DNA of 7,861 nucleotides from Deltaproteobacteria bacterium (GTDB lineage Bacteria > Myxococcota > B64-G9), in contig JAUVAM010000144.1 in assembly GCA_030591745.1 (NCBI GenBank), positions 1-7,861 of the forward strand, in the 5' to 3' direction. Below the pieces are notes generated by a model. That model made no database searches. It saw only the letters and a program-made list of their open reading frames with translations, and was not told where the DNA came from. Shown piece after piece: positions 1 to 6,454 of the stretch; within the stretch, counting starts at the first letter, position 1, and every line of letters starts with the position of its first letter. The translations under genes and the position numbers were made by a program.

Positions 1-2592
1 GCCCCCGATACCTGCACGGATGAAGATGGGGACGGATACGGCGTGGGCGGGGAGTGCCTGGGTGCGGATTGCGATGATGCCGACGCCGAATGCTGGGAGG
101 GTGATTGCTGTCCTGCCGTGGACTGCGTCGATGCCGACGGAGACGGCTATGGCGTGGGCGCGGATTGCACGGGTGCCGACTGCGATGACGACGATAGCGC
201 ATGCTGGGAAGGTGATTGTTGTCCCGCCGTGGACTGTGTCGATGCAGACGGAGACGGCTATGGCGTGGGCGCGGATTGCCTGGGTGCCGATTGTGATGAC
301 GGCGACATCGAATGCTGGGAGGGTGTCTGCTGCCCGACCGTGGACTGCGTGGATGTAGACGGAGACGGCTATGGCCTAGGCGCGGATTGCCTGGGTGTCG
401 ATTGTGATGACAATGATATCGAATGCTGGGCGGGCGTCTGCTGTAACCCGGTCGATTGCACGGATGTTGACGGAGATGGCTACGGCGTGGGTGCCGACTG
501 TCTGGGTGGTGATTGTGATGACTCAGACATCGAATGCTGGGCGGGTGCCTGTTGTAACCCGGTCGATTGCACGGATGAGGACGGAGATGGTTACGGCATG
601 GGTGCTGACTGTGACGGGCCGGACTGTGACGACACGGATATCGAATGCTGGACGGGCGAATGTTGCGAGGCTTTGGACTGCCTGGATGAGGACGGCGATG
701 GTTATGGCGAGGGCGCGGACTGTGCCGGTGCCGACTGTGACGATACGGCTCCCCTCTGCGCCGAGGGTGCGTGTTGTGAGGTCGTGGACTGCATTGATGC
801 CGATGATGACGGCTATGGCGAGGGCACGGATTGCATGGGGCCGGACTGTAACGACCTGGATAGCGAATGCTGGGCCGGCGACTGCTGCATGGTGATCGAC
901 TGTGTAGATATGGACGGTGACGGCTATGGTGTTGGAGGCGACTGCAGCGGCTTAGACTGTGACGATTTCGACCCTCATTGCTGGGAAGGTCCCTGTTGCG
1001 ATTTCGTCGATTGTGTCGACTACGATGGCGACGGCTATGGCTCGGGCACCGAATGCCTGGGTTGGGATTGCGACGAGACCAATGATACCTGCCATGAAGG
1101 CGACTGCTGTCCCCAGTTGCTTAACTGCGGCGAGATACTGACCTGCATGCTCGACTGCGCGGACCAGAATTGTATGTTCGACTGCTTGAGCCAGGGCGAT
1201 CAGGCCAGCCAGGATCTGGCCATGGACGTCTTCATGTGCGCCATGCAGCACGACTGTCAGGACCAGGCCTGCTTGACGACCAACTGCCCCGATGAGCTGA
1301 TCGCCTGCATGGGTCAGCCGGGTTGCGTGGATGAAGATGGGGATGGCTTTGGTGAAGGCCCCGACTGCACCGGGCCTGACTGTGATGACGGCAACCCGAA
1401 CTGTTCGTCGGGCGTCTGCTGTCCCGAGCCTTGCATGGATCGGGATGGTGACGGCTATGGCGATGGCGGTTGTTTGGGCCCCGATTGCAACGATGCGGAT
1501 GAGACCTGCTGGGAAGGGGCATGCTGTGATGCTTACCTGTCCTGTGTGGAGATCATGGAATGCGCGGTGGCCTGTGCCGATCAGGCTTGCATGCAGGCTT
1601 GTTTGGAGCAGGGCTCGCCCGAGAGCCAGCAGTTGGCCTATGACCTGATTATCTGTGGTGCGATGAACAATTGCAGCGACGAACAGTGTCTTTGGGACAA
1701 TTGCCCGGAGGCCACGATCGCTTGTTACGGCCAGACCGAATGCGTTGACGAAGATGGCGACGGTTACGGAGAGGGTGGCGCTTGCACCGGCCCCGACTGC
1801 GACGACGGCAATCCCGATTGTTGGGCGGGTAGCTGCTGTCTGGAAGTCTGTCAGGATCTCGACGGCGATGGTTACGGTGTGGGCACGCCTTGCACCGGTC
1901 CCGACTGCGATGACACCAACCCGGCTTGCTGGGAGGGCGCTTGTTGTCCTCAGTACTTGAGCTGCGCGGAGATTCTGCTTTGTACCTATGATTGTGGTGG
2001 TGACCAGGGCTGTATCTCTGTCTGCATCGAGCAAGGCGACGAGGTGGCGCAGGACTTGGCGTGGGATCTGTTGATTTGTTCTATATCGAACAATTGCCAG
2101 GACGAAATGTGTATGTGGGAGTTCTGCTCGGATGCCATGGCGGCTTGCATGGGTCAGGCCACATGTCGGGACCTGGACGGTGACGGCTATGGCGACGGTT
2201 TTGCCTGCCTGGGCCCGGATTGCAATGATGACGATTCTGCCTGCTGGATCGGCGACTGTTGTCCCGCGGTGGCATGCGTGGACAACGACGGCGACGAATA
2301 TGGCGTGGGCGTGGATTGTCTGGGTCCGGACTGCAATGATCTGGACGAGACTTGCTGGGAGGGCCCCTGCTGCAACGAACGCTTGAGCTGTAGTGAACTG
2401 TCGGCATGCGTCCAGGCTTGCGCAGGCGAAGAGACCTGCGAGCAGGACTGCATGGCTCAGTCCGGCGGGCGCTCCTTGAATCTCTTTATCGCTTTGGTGG
2501 TTTGCGCCGACACCAACAACTGTGGCGAAGAGTATGCTTGCATTATGGAGTTTTGTTCGGCCGAGGCCTCGGCCTGCATGAGCGATACCTGA
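1..2592 (+). CDS. Cys/Asp-rich multi-repeat protein with DxDGDGYG calcium-loop-like repeats (5'-truncated)
   Basis: Open from the first base to TGA at 2590-2592 (863 visible residues). The true start lies upstream; the GTG at 43 is inside a repeat and is not a credible start. Two modules alternate. Module R (37 aa, 16 copies) has D-C-x-D-x-D-G-D-G-Y-G, then C-x-G-x-D-C-D-D, then C-W-x-G-x-C-C, with six Cys per copy. Module A (67-69 aa, 4 copies) has ten Cys and looks helical. The order is R10-A-R2-A-R2-A-R2-A. The acidic DxDGDG loop followed by DCDD resembles thrombospondin type-3 loops and the MopE-type metal-binding motif (Pfam PF11617), so Ca2+ binding is likely by family knowledge. There are 136 Cys, zero Lys and four Arg. 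An even Cys number in every module suggests disulfides and therefore export, but the signal peptide region is outside the window. The C-terminus ends directly after the last module, with no anchor or sorting tail. Function is unknown; a surface, adhesion or structural role is only a guess. Confidence 0.85.
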   Translation, partial: APDTCTDEDGDGYGVGGECLGADCDDADAECWEGDCCPAVDCVDADGDGYGVGADCTGADCDDDDSACWEGDCCPAVDCVDADGDGYGVGADCLGADCDDGDIECWEGVCCPTVDCVDVDGDGYGLGADCLGVDCDDNDIECWAGVCCNPVDCTDVDGDGYGVGADCLGGDCDDSDIECWAGACCNPVDCTDEDGDGYGMGADCDGPDCDDTDIECWTGECCEALDCLDEDGDGYGEGADCAGADCDDTAPLCAEGACCEVVDCIDADDDGYGEGTDCMGPDCNDLDSECWAGDCCMVIDCVDMDGDGYGVGGDCSGLDCDDFDPHCWEGPCCDFVDCVDYDGDGYGSGTECLGWDCDETNDTCHEGDCCPQLLNCGEILTCMLDCADQNCMFDCLSQGDQASQDLAMDVFMCAMQHDCQDQACLTTNCPDELIACMGQPGCVDEDGDGFGEGPDCTGPDCDDGNPNCSSGVCCPEPCMDRDGDGYGDGGCLGPDCNDADETCWEGACCDAYLSCVEIMECAVACADQACMQACLEQGSPESQQLAYDLIICGAMNNCSDEQCLWDNCPEATIACYGQTECVDEDGDGYGEGGACTGPDCDDGNPDCWAGSCCLEVCQDLDGDGYGVGTPCTGPDCDDTNPACWEGACCPQYLSCAEILLCTYDCGGDQGCISVCIEQGDEVAQDLAWDLLICSISNNCQDEMCMWEFCSDAMAACMGQATCRDLDGDGYGDGFACLGPDCNDDDSACWIGDCCPAVACVDNDGDEYGVGVDCLGPDCNDLDETCWEGPCCNERLSCSELSACVQACAGEETCEQDCMAQSGGRSLNLFIALVVCADTNNCGEEYACIMEFCSAEASACMSDT
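10..1119 (+). repeat. Tandem array of ten 111-bp (37-aa) units
   Basis: Ten units start at 10, 121, 232, 343, 454, 565, 676, 787, 898 and 1009, with no insertion or deletion between them. Each encodes a six-Cys module with Cys at unit positions 2, 16, 21, 28, 33 and 34, and Asp at 4, 6, 8, 20 and 22 in nearly all (position 22 is Asn in unit 8). Units 2 and 3 share an identical 33-base run (136-168 and 247-279). Units 3-6 all encode DIECW, and units 4 and 5 both encode CCNPVDCTD, which points to recent duplication within the upstream half. Units 7-10 are more diverged: unit 7 loses the Trp after the fourth Cys and unit 10 has His there. The array may begin before the window. Confidence 0.93.
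898..2589 (+). repeat. Higher-order repeat: four copies of (37-aa repeat x2 + ten-Cys helical module)
   Basis: Repeat pairs lie at 898-1119, 1321-1536, 1738-1956 and 2161-2382. Each is followed by a ten-Cys module at 1120-1320, 1537-1737, 1957-2160 and 2383-2589, giving compound units of about 417-429 bp. The helical modules have Cys spacings of 5-3-4-3-17-5-4-4-6, with only one-residue additions: the third spacing is 5 in copies 3 and 4, and the seventh is 5 in copy 4. Shared features are an L-x-C-x-E start, a 17-residue Cys-free stretch with a hydrophobic end, and an NNC or HDC motif after it. The copies differ clearly in sequence, so this duplication is older than that within the 5' array. 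Confidence 0.88.
2559..2574. repeat. Perfect 16-bp palindrome
   Basis: GGCCGAGGCCTCGGCC equals its own reverse complement. It lies within the last codons of the repeat protein gene, 15 bases before its stop codon. A T5 run begins 20 bases after it (2595-2599), too far for a standard intrinsic terminator. It may simply reflect GC-rich Ala/Glu codons. Confidence 0.4.
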
Positions 2593-2599
2593 GGTTTTT

Positions 2600-3016
2600 C
2601 TAATTGTAGAGCTTGTCTTCCGCCAGGAGTTCAGCCAAAAGCTTGCTTAAGGGCCAATTCTGGCTGACGGGGGTCAGGGTGGCCCAAAGGGGCTGCTTCA
2701 GCTCCATCTTGCGCCAGGCGGCCATGATCATGTGCAGCTCTTGGCCGCCGAGACCTGAGATGATCATCGCCCGAGGCAGCTCGGTTTCCACGCCGAAGCC
2801 GTGCCCATCTTTCAGCCCCACCAAAGAACCCACGGTTTCGGTCGCGTCTTCCGCGCGGACCACGATGACCGGCAGGTCTTTCAAAAAATCGGCCATGCCC
2901 TGCACGGCATCTTGTTCTTCCGGGTCCAGGCCACAGAGCAAGAGGGCCCGTGGGCCAAAGAGCCGAGTGGGGTCATCTTGTTTGACTTTCCGGAAGGTGC
3001 CACCTTCATCGTTCAT
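2600..3016 (-). CDS. DUF3783-like small protein
   Basis: 138 residues from ATG at 3016 to TAG at 2602-2600. The reading frame is open back to a TTG at 3046, but a strong Shine-Dalgarno GGAGGA (3031-3026) sits nine bases before the 3016 ATG, and a promoter-like -10 overlaps the TTG, so I use 3016. Residues ~82-134 match the DUF3783 pattern (Pfam PF12646) as I know it: RAMIISGL, a helix, then PLWATLTP and NWPLSKLLAELL. Residues ~23-67 look like a diverged copy of the same fold (RALLLCGL, then LPVIVVRAED). No signal peptide or membrane segment is visible, so it is probably cytosolic. Function is unknown for the family. It converges with the repeat protein gene (7 bp between stops) and diverges from the peptidase gene. 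Confidence 0.8.
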   Translation of the reverse strand: MNDEGGTFRKVKQDDPTRLFGPRALLLCGLDPEEQDAVQGMADFLKDLPVIVVRAEDATETVGSLVGLKDGHGFGVETELPRAMIISGLGGQELHMIMAAWRKMELKQPLWATLTPVSQNWPLSKLLAELLAEDKLYN

Positions 3017-3025
3017 AAACTGCTG

Positions 3026-3031
3026 TCCTCC
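3026..3031 (-). promoter_or_regulatory. Shine-Dalgarno of the DUF3783-like gene
   Basis: GGAGGA on the minus strand, nine bases before ATG 3016-3014. It decides this start over the upstream in-frame ATG (3040) and TTG (3046). Confidence 0.7.
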
Positions 3032-3038
3032 GACCCCC

Positions 3039-3066
3039 ATTTTCAATGCTTGAGCCCACAGGTCAA
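3039..3066 (-). promoter_or_regulatory. Candidate promoter of the DUF3783-like gene
   Basis: On the minus strand, TTGACC (3066-3061, 5/6 to the -35 consensus) lies 16 bases before GAAAAT (3044-3039, 4/6 to the -10 consensus). Transcription would begin near 3032, immediately before the Shine-Dalgarno. This supports the 3016 start, because the alternative TTG would lie within the promoter. Confidence 0.45.
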
Positions 3067-3085
3067 GAAAACGACCGTTTGTGCA

Positions 3086-3114
3086 TTGTCAGATATTCCT
3101 TGTCATGGCATTCT
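3086..3114 (+). promoter_or_regulatory. Candidate promoter of the M29 peptidase gene
   Basis: TTGTCA (3086-3091, 5/6 to the -35 consensus), a 17-base spacer, then a weak -10 CATTCT (3109-3114, 3/6). The predicted start near 3121 leaves a very short leader. It lies in the 117-bp divergent gap shared with the DUF3783-like gene. Confidence 0.3.
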
Positions 3115-3122
3115 GCCTGGCG

Positions 3123-3128
3123 AGGAGG
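3123..3128 (+). promoter_or_regulatory. Shine-Dalgarno of the M29 peptidase gene
   Basis: AGGAGG five bases before ATG 3134. The frame is open 333 bases further upstream, but that part overlaps the opposite-strand gene, so this site fixes the start. Confidence 0.75.
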
Positions 3129-3133
3129 CGATC

Positions 3134-4300
3134 ATGACCGAGAAGCTGAAGGGCGAAGAGCTGGCGGAACTCATCAAGCGTGTATTCAGGCCAGGCGAGG
3201 AGGATAAGGCACTCGCCGTGATGGTGGACCTGCCTGATGCCAAGGTGGGCGACCTGCCTGCCTGGCGGCAGCGCCGTGAGATGGCCGCCGGCTGGGTGCG
3301 CGAGTTGCAGGATTACCAGGAGACGCTCGGGCTCAAGGTGCATCTGTTTTTGTATCGCAACGCACATGTGAACAATGCGGACTTGCCGCCCACGGCCTGG
3401 CGGCACGAGCCGGGCGCGGATCTGCCGGACATGGCCGAAGAATTGGATGCGCAAACCGCCATTTCTTTCGAGTCGATTTTCGCCGATTATTCTATTCTCA
3501 TGGCGCCCACGCATTTTTCGGCCACGGCGCCCTTGAAACTGGCGGCCAAGCAGCACGCCATTCGGGCGGCCACCATGCCGGGCTTTGGCCCCAGCATGAT
3601 ACCGGCGCTCCGGTTGGACTACGGCATCATCAATGCCCGCTGCGATTACCTGAAGGGAATCTTGGACAAAGCGGAATCTGCCGAGTTTCGATTTGTGGTG
3701 GACGGTGAGCAGGCCCATGAGCTGATCCTGGATCTTCGCCATCGTCAGGCCGCGGCCTCCGGGGGCATGTTCCCGAAGCCGGGCAAGGCGGGCAATCTGC
3801 CCAGCGGCGAGACCTACATCGTGCCCTACGAGGGCGAGCTCGAAGGCGATCCCACCCGCAGCGCGGGGCAATTGCCGGTGGAGTTCGAGGACGGCGTGGT
3901 CATCTATCGCATCGAAGACAATGTGGCGAAGGGCGCCACGGGCGAGGAGCCGGCCGCCGGACGAGAGGCCAAGCGCCTGGCCGAGGAGCCGGCCTACGGC
4001 AACATGGCCGAGTTGGGCCTGGGGGTTTTGGCCGATTTCGGTCTGGAGCCGACGGGCGAGATTCTGCTGGACGAAAAACTGGGCCTCCATATTGCCTTTG
4101 GGCGCAGTGATCATTTTGGCGGACAAGTGGGGGCCGCCCAGTTTTCCTCGCCCGAGGCGGTTGTGCACATTGATCGGGTATACATCCCCAAGATCCAGCC
4201 GCGTGTCAGCGCCGCGCGGGTTGATCTGATCATGGATGACGGCAGTCGTTTGGAGCTCATGCGGGACGGTGTCTATAGCTTGGATTTTCCTGTCGGCTGA
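3134..4300 (+). CDS. M29 / aminopeptidase T-like metallopeptidase
   Basis: 388 residues from ATG 3134 to TGA 4298-4300, about the usual length of M29 peptidases (COG2309, AmpS/AmpT group), which remove N-terminal residues using two metal ions. The C-terminal half carries the family signature in order: GNLPSGE (220-226), NMAELGLG (290-297), DEK (313-315), HIAFG (319-323), FGG (328-330) and HID (345-347). By comparison with AmpT-type enzymes, E226, E293, H319, H345 and D347 are the expected metal ligands. The tyrosine seven residues after the first ligand His in thermophilic AmpT is not conserved here (D326, H327), so catalysis may differ or the protein may belong to the broader leucyl-aminopeptidase-like subgroup. 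The N-terminal half is less conserved. No signal peptide or transmembrane segment is seen, so it is probably cytosolic. It diverges from the DUF3783-like gene and converges with the first CLC gene, 7 bp between stops. Confidence 0.82.
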   Translation: MTEKLKGEELAELIKRVFRPGEEDKALAVMVDLPDAKVGDLPAWRQRREMAAGWVRELQDYQETLGLKVHLFLYRNAHVNNADLPPTAWRHEPGADLPDMAEELDAQTAISFESIFADYSILMAPTHFSATAPLKLAAKQHAIRAATMPGFGPSMIPALRLDYGIINARCDYLKGILDKAESAEFRFVVDGEQAHELILDLRHRQAAASGGMFPKPGKAGNLPSGETYIVPYEGELEGDPTRSAGQLPVEFEDGVVIYRIEDNVAKGATGEEPAAGREAKRLAEEPAYGNMAELGLGVLADFGLEPTGEILLDEKLGLHIAFGRSDHFGGQVGAAQFSSPEAVVHIDRVYIPKIQPRVSAARVDLIMDDGSRLELMRDGVYSLDFPVG

Positions 4301-4307
4301 AATTCGG

Positions 4308-6404
4308 TTACAACTTCGCTACCTTGCGAAGGCTTTCGTCCGTGCCCACCAACAACAAAATGTCTCCGGCCTTGACTTCAAAGTCCGGACCAGGTGCCGT
4401 GCGCTGTGCCTCGCTGGCCTCATCTTTGGCTCGGCGACGCACCAGCACCACCTGAACGTCGTAACGTCGGCGCAGATCCAGATCGACGAGTTTTTTGTTC
4501 ACGAAACGCGGTGGGGCTTCAAGTTCCATCAAGGAACTGCCGCCCCCCAAGTCCACCGAGCGGGCCCGCTCGGCCGTGACCACCAGGCCGGCCGTGCTCT
4601 CTAAGAGCTCCAGGTCGATGACCGCCTGGTTGTAGGCATAAATGACCGCGTCATGGTCCAGCACTTTGATGAGCTTGCCCGGATCGTCGACCGCCAAGAC
4701 AGGCAAGGCGTCTTGCTGTGATTCCGCGAAGACCTTCATGGCCAGTTCCAGGCTGTCGGTGGGATGCAGGGTGGGCAGTTTGCTTCTGGCCAAGTCCGCG
4801 GCCACCACCAGGGATGCCAAGAAGGCCTCGTTGAAATGCGTATAGCGCAGCTCGCTAAGCTGGATCAGACCCGTGTAGTTTTCCTGCCTATCCACCACCA
4901 CGAAATGCCGGGAACCCGCCTCCATGGCCAGTTCCAGGATTTCGGTCAAGGGGGTATCCGCTTGCACGATTTGGTGGGCCGCTCCCTGGATGTCGTCCAC
5001 GAAAATTTTGCGCAGTACGTTTTGGTTTTGTTCGTCCTCCAAGTCGATGCCTTTTTGCAGGAGCTTGGAATGGTAGATGGAGTAGGGCACGATGCGCCCA
5101 CCCAGCAAGGCGGCCGAAATGCAGGCGATCATCAGGGGCAGGATGATGGTGTAATTGTTCGTCAGTTCGAAGATGATGATGATGGCCGCGATGGGCGCGC
5201 GGGTGGTGGAGGCCACCATGGCACCCATGGCCACCAGGGCATAAGAGCCGCCGCTGCCCACTTGGCCCGGGAACAGCGCTTCTAAGATGACCCCGGCCAG
5301 GCCACCCAGCATGGCGCCCAAGAACAGCGAAGGGGCGAAGATGCCGCCGGAGCCGCCCGAGCCCAGGGTGAAGACCGTGGCCAAGATTTTGCCGCCCAGG
5401 AGTGCGGCCATGAGCATCCAGGATGTGTTCGAGAGCATGGCGTCGTTGATGGAGTGGTAGCCGACGCCCAGCACCTGGGGCAGGGCCAGGGCCAAAAGAC
5501 CCAGCAACAAGCCGCCCAGCGCCGGCTTGGCCCAGGGGGGCAAGGGGATTTTTTTGAAGCCCTTGCGCGTCAACTCCATCATGCGGATGAAGGCACCGCC
5601 GACCAGGGCCGCCGACAGCCCCAAGAGCGCATAGAAGCCCAGCTCGTAGGTGTGCTCGACCTGGAACTGGGGCACGATGAAGGCGGGGAAGTCGCCGATG
5701 AAGTGTCTGGAAACCACGGTGGCCACGACCGAGGAGATGACGATGGCGCTGAATCGGACCACGCCGAAGCGGCCTAAGATCCCCTCGCCCGCGAACAGGG
5801 CGCCCGCGATGGGGGCGTTGAAGGTGGCGGCGATGCCGGCCGCCGCGCCGCATCCCACGAAAGTGCGCAGGTGGCGAACCGGCACGGCGAAGAGGCGACC
5901 CAAGAGCGAGCCCAAAGCGGCGCCCACGTGGACGATGGGTCCTTCGCGACCGGCCGAGCCCCCCGAGCCCAGACAGACGGCCACGGCCAGGGCCTTGACC
6001 AGGCCCACCCGTTTGCGGATGTTGCCGCCGTGCAAGGCCACGGCTTCCATGACTTCGGGCACGCCGGTGCCGCCTGCTTCGGGTGCCAAGAAATGCACCA
6101 GGGGGCCCACGATCAAGCCGCCCACCACGGGCATGAGCGCGATCCACCACCAGGGCAAAAGGGTGAATCCGTCAGGCGTGCTGGTGGCGCCCGCGGAAAA
6201 GATGGTGGTCGTGCCCAGGATCAGGGCGCGGAATCCGATGGCAGCAAAGCCGCCGCCCAGGCCGATGAGCACGGCCACAAGCACCATGAAGGAGTACTCG
6301 GCCTTGCGGGCCCGATCCACCACGCGGTGCCAGGTGGATGCCTTCGTGGCGGGTCGACGCACCGCTTCAGGGCGGTCGTGCCCGGGATCTTCTTGTGCCG
6401 ACAT
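4308..6404 (-). CDS. CLC-family chloride channel/transporter with CBS pair and RCK_C domain
   Basis: 698 residues, ATG 6404-6402 to TAA 4310-4308. This is an inner-membrane anion channel or Cl-/H+ exchanger of the CLC family. The membrane part (~38-445) shows GTGVPE (112-117, Thr at the usual GSGIP Ser), GREGP (152-156, gating E154), GAAAGIAATFNAPIAG (186-201), GGIFAP (353-358) and Y441, aligning with the central Tyr445 of E. coli ClcA. E207 aligns with E202, but the next residue, the internal proton glutamate E203, is Gly208. Two CBS domains follow (~467-525 and ~533-595), a known site of nucleotide regulation in CLCs. The C-terminus (~625-698: FVNKKLVDLDLRRRYDVQVV, then VKAGDILLLVG) is an RCK_C/TrkA-C ligand-binding domain. 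No good Shine-Dalgarno precedes the ATG; a leaderless start is possible. It is head to head with a paralogue and converges with the M29 gene. Confidence 0.93.
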   Translation of the reverse strand: MSAQEDPGHDRPEAVRRPATKASTWHRVVDRARKAEYSFMVLVAVLIGLGGGFAAIGFRALILGTTTIFSAGATSTPDGFTLLPWWWIALMPVVGGLIVGPLVHFLAPEAGGTGVPEVMEAVALHGGNIRKRVGLVKALAVAVCLGSGGSAGREGPIVHVGAALGSLLGRLFAVPVRHLRTFVGCGAAAGIAATFNAPIAGALFAGEGILGRFGVVRFSAIVISSVVATVVSRHFIGDFPAFIVPQFQVEHTYELGFYALLGLSAALVGGAFIRMMELTRKGFKKIPLPPWAKPALGGLLLGLLALALPQVLGVGYHSINDAMLSNTSWMLMAALLGGKILATVFTLGSGGSGGIFAPSLFLGAMLGGLAGVILEALFPGQVGSGGSYALVAMGAMVASTTRAPIAAIIIIFELTNNYTIILPLMIACISAALLGGRIVPYSIYHSKLLQKGIDLEDEQNQNVLRKIFVDDIQGAAHQIVQADTPLTEILELAMEAGSRHFVVVDRQENYTGLIQLSELRYTHFNEAFLASLVVAADLARSKLPTLHPTDSLELAMKVFAESQQDALPVLAVDDPGKLIKVLDHDAVIYAYNQAVIDLELLESTAGLVVTAERARSVDLGGGSSLMELEAPPRFVNKKLVDLDLRRRYDVQVVLVRRRAKDEASEAQRTAPGPDFEVKAGDILLLVGTDESLRKVAKL
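4314..4331. terminator. Hairpin at the convergent M29/CLC junction (weak terminator candidate)
   Basis: CTTCGC-TACCTT-GCGAAG forms a perfect 6-bp stem with a 6-base loop. It lies 13 bases past the M29 stop and inside the last codons of the opposing CLC gene. Neither strand has a proper T-run after it, so a role as a bidirectional terminator is only possible. Confidence 0.25.
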
Positions 6405-6410
6405 GGGCGC

Positions 6411-6416
6411 ATCATA
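6411..6416 (-). promoter_or_regulatory. Candidate -10 element of the first CLC gene (leaderless geometry)
   Basis: TATGAT on the minus strand (6416-6411, 5/6 to the -10 consensus) lies six bases before the A of the ATG at 6404, where transcription would be expected to begin. No recognisable -35 sits 16-18 bases upstream. Confidence 0.35.
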
Positions 6417-6454
6417 GCCTTGCTACAGAAAAGACGCCAGATCCAGATGTGATG

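Noticed and set aside
395..895. Plus-strand ORF in another frame within the repeat array
   Set aside because: Its periodic sequence mirrors the 111-bp repeat; it is a frame shadow of the Cys-rich protein.
10..1119. CRISPR-like reading of the regular repeats
   Set aside because: There are no unique spacers. The period is 111 bp, in phase with codons, and variation follows protein-level conservation.
952..2034. Long minus-strand ORF (360 codons) opposite the Cys-rich repeats
   Set aside because: Produced by the repeat's regular codons read backwards. It has low-complexity Ala/Val/Thr composition, no Shine-Dalgarno and no recognisable domain.
2801..3133. N-terminal extension of the M29 reading frame
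   Set aside because: It overlaps the DUF3783-like gene on the other strand. The AGGAGG site and the family length both point to ATG 3134.
3089..4168. Minus-strand ORF (359 codons) opposite the M29 gene
   Set aside because: The opposite frame has clear M29 motifs and a strong Shine-Dalgarno. This one is His/Arg/Gly-rich with no domain.
4888..6150. Minus-strand 420-codon ORF inside the first CLC gene
   Set aside because: Arg/Gly/His-rich frame shadow typical of high-GC DNA; the CLC frame has every family motif.
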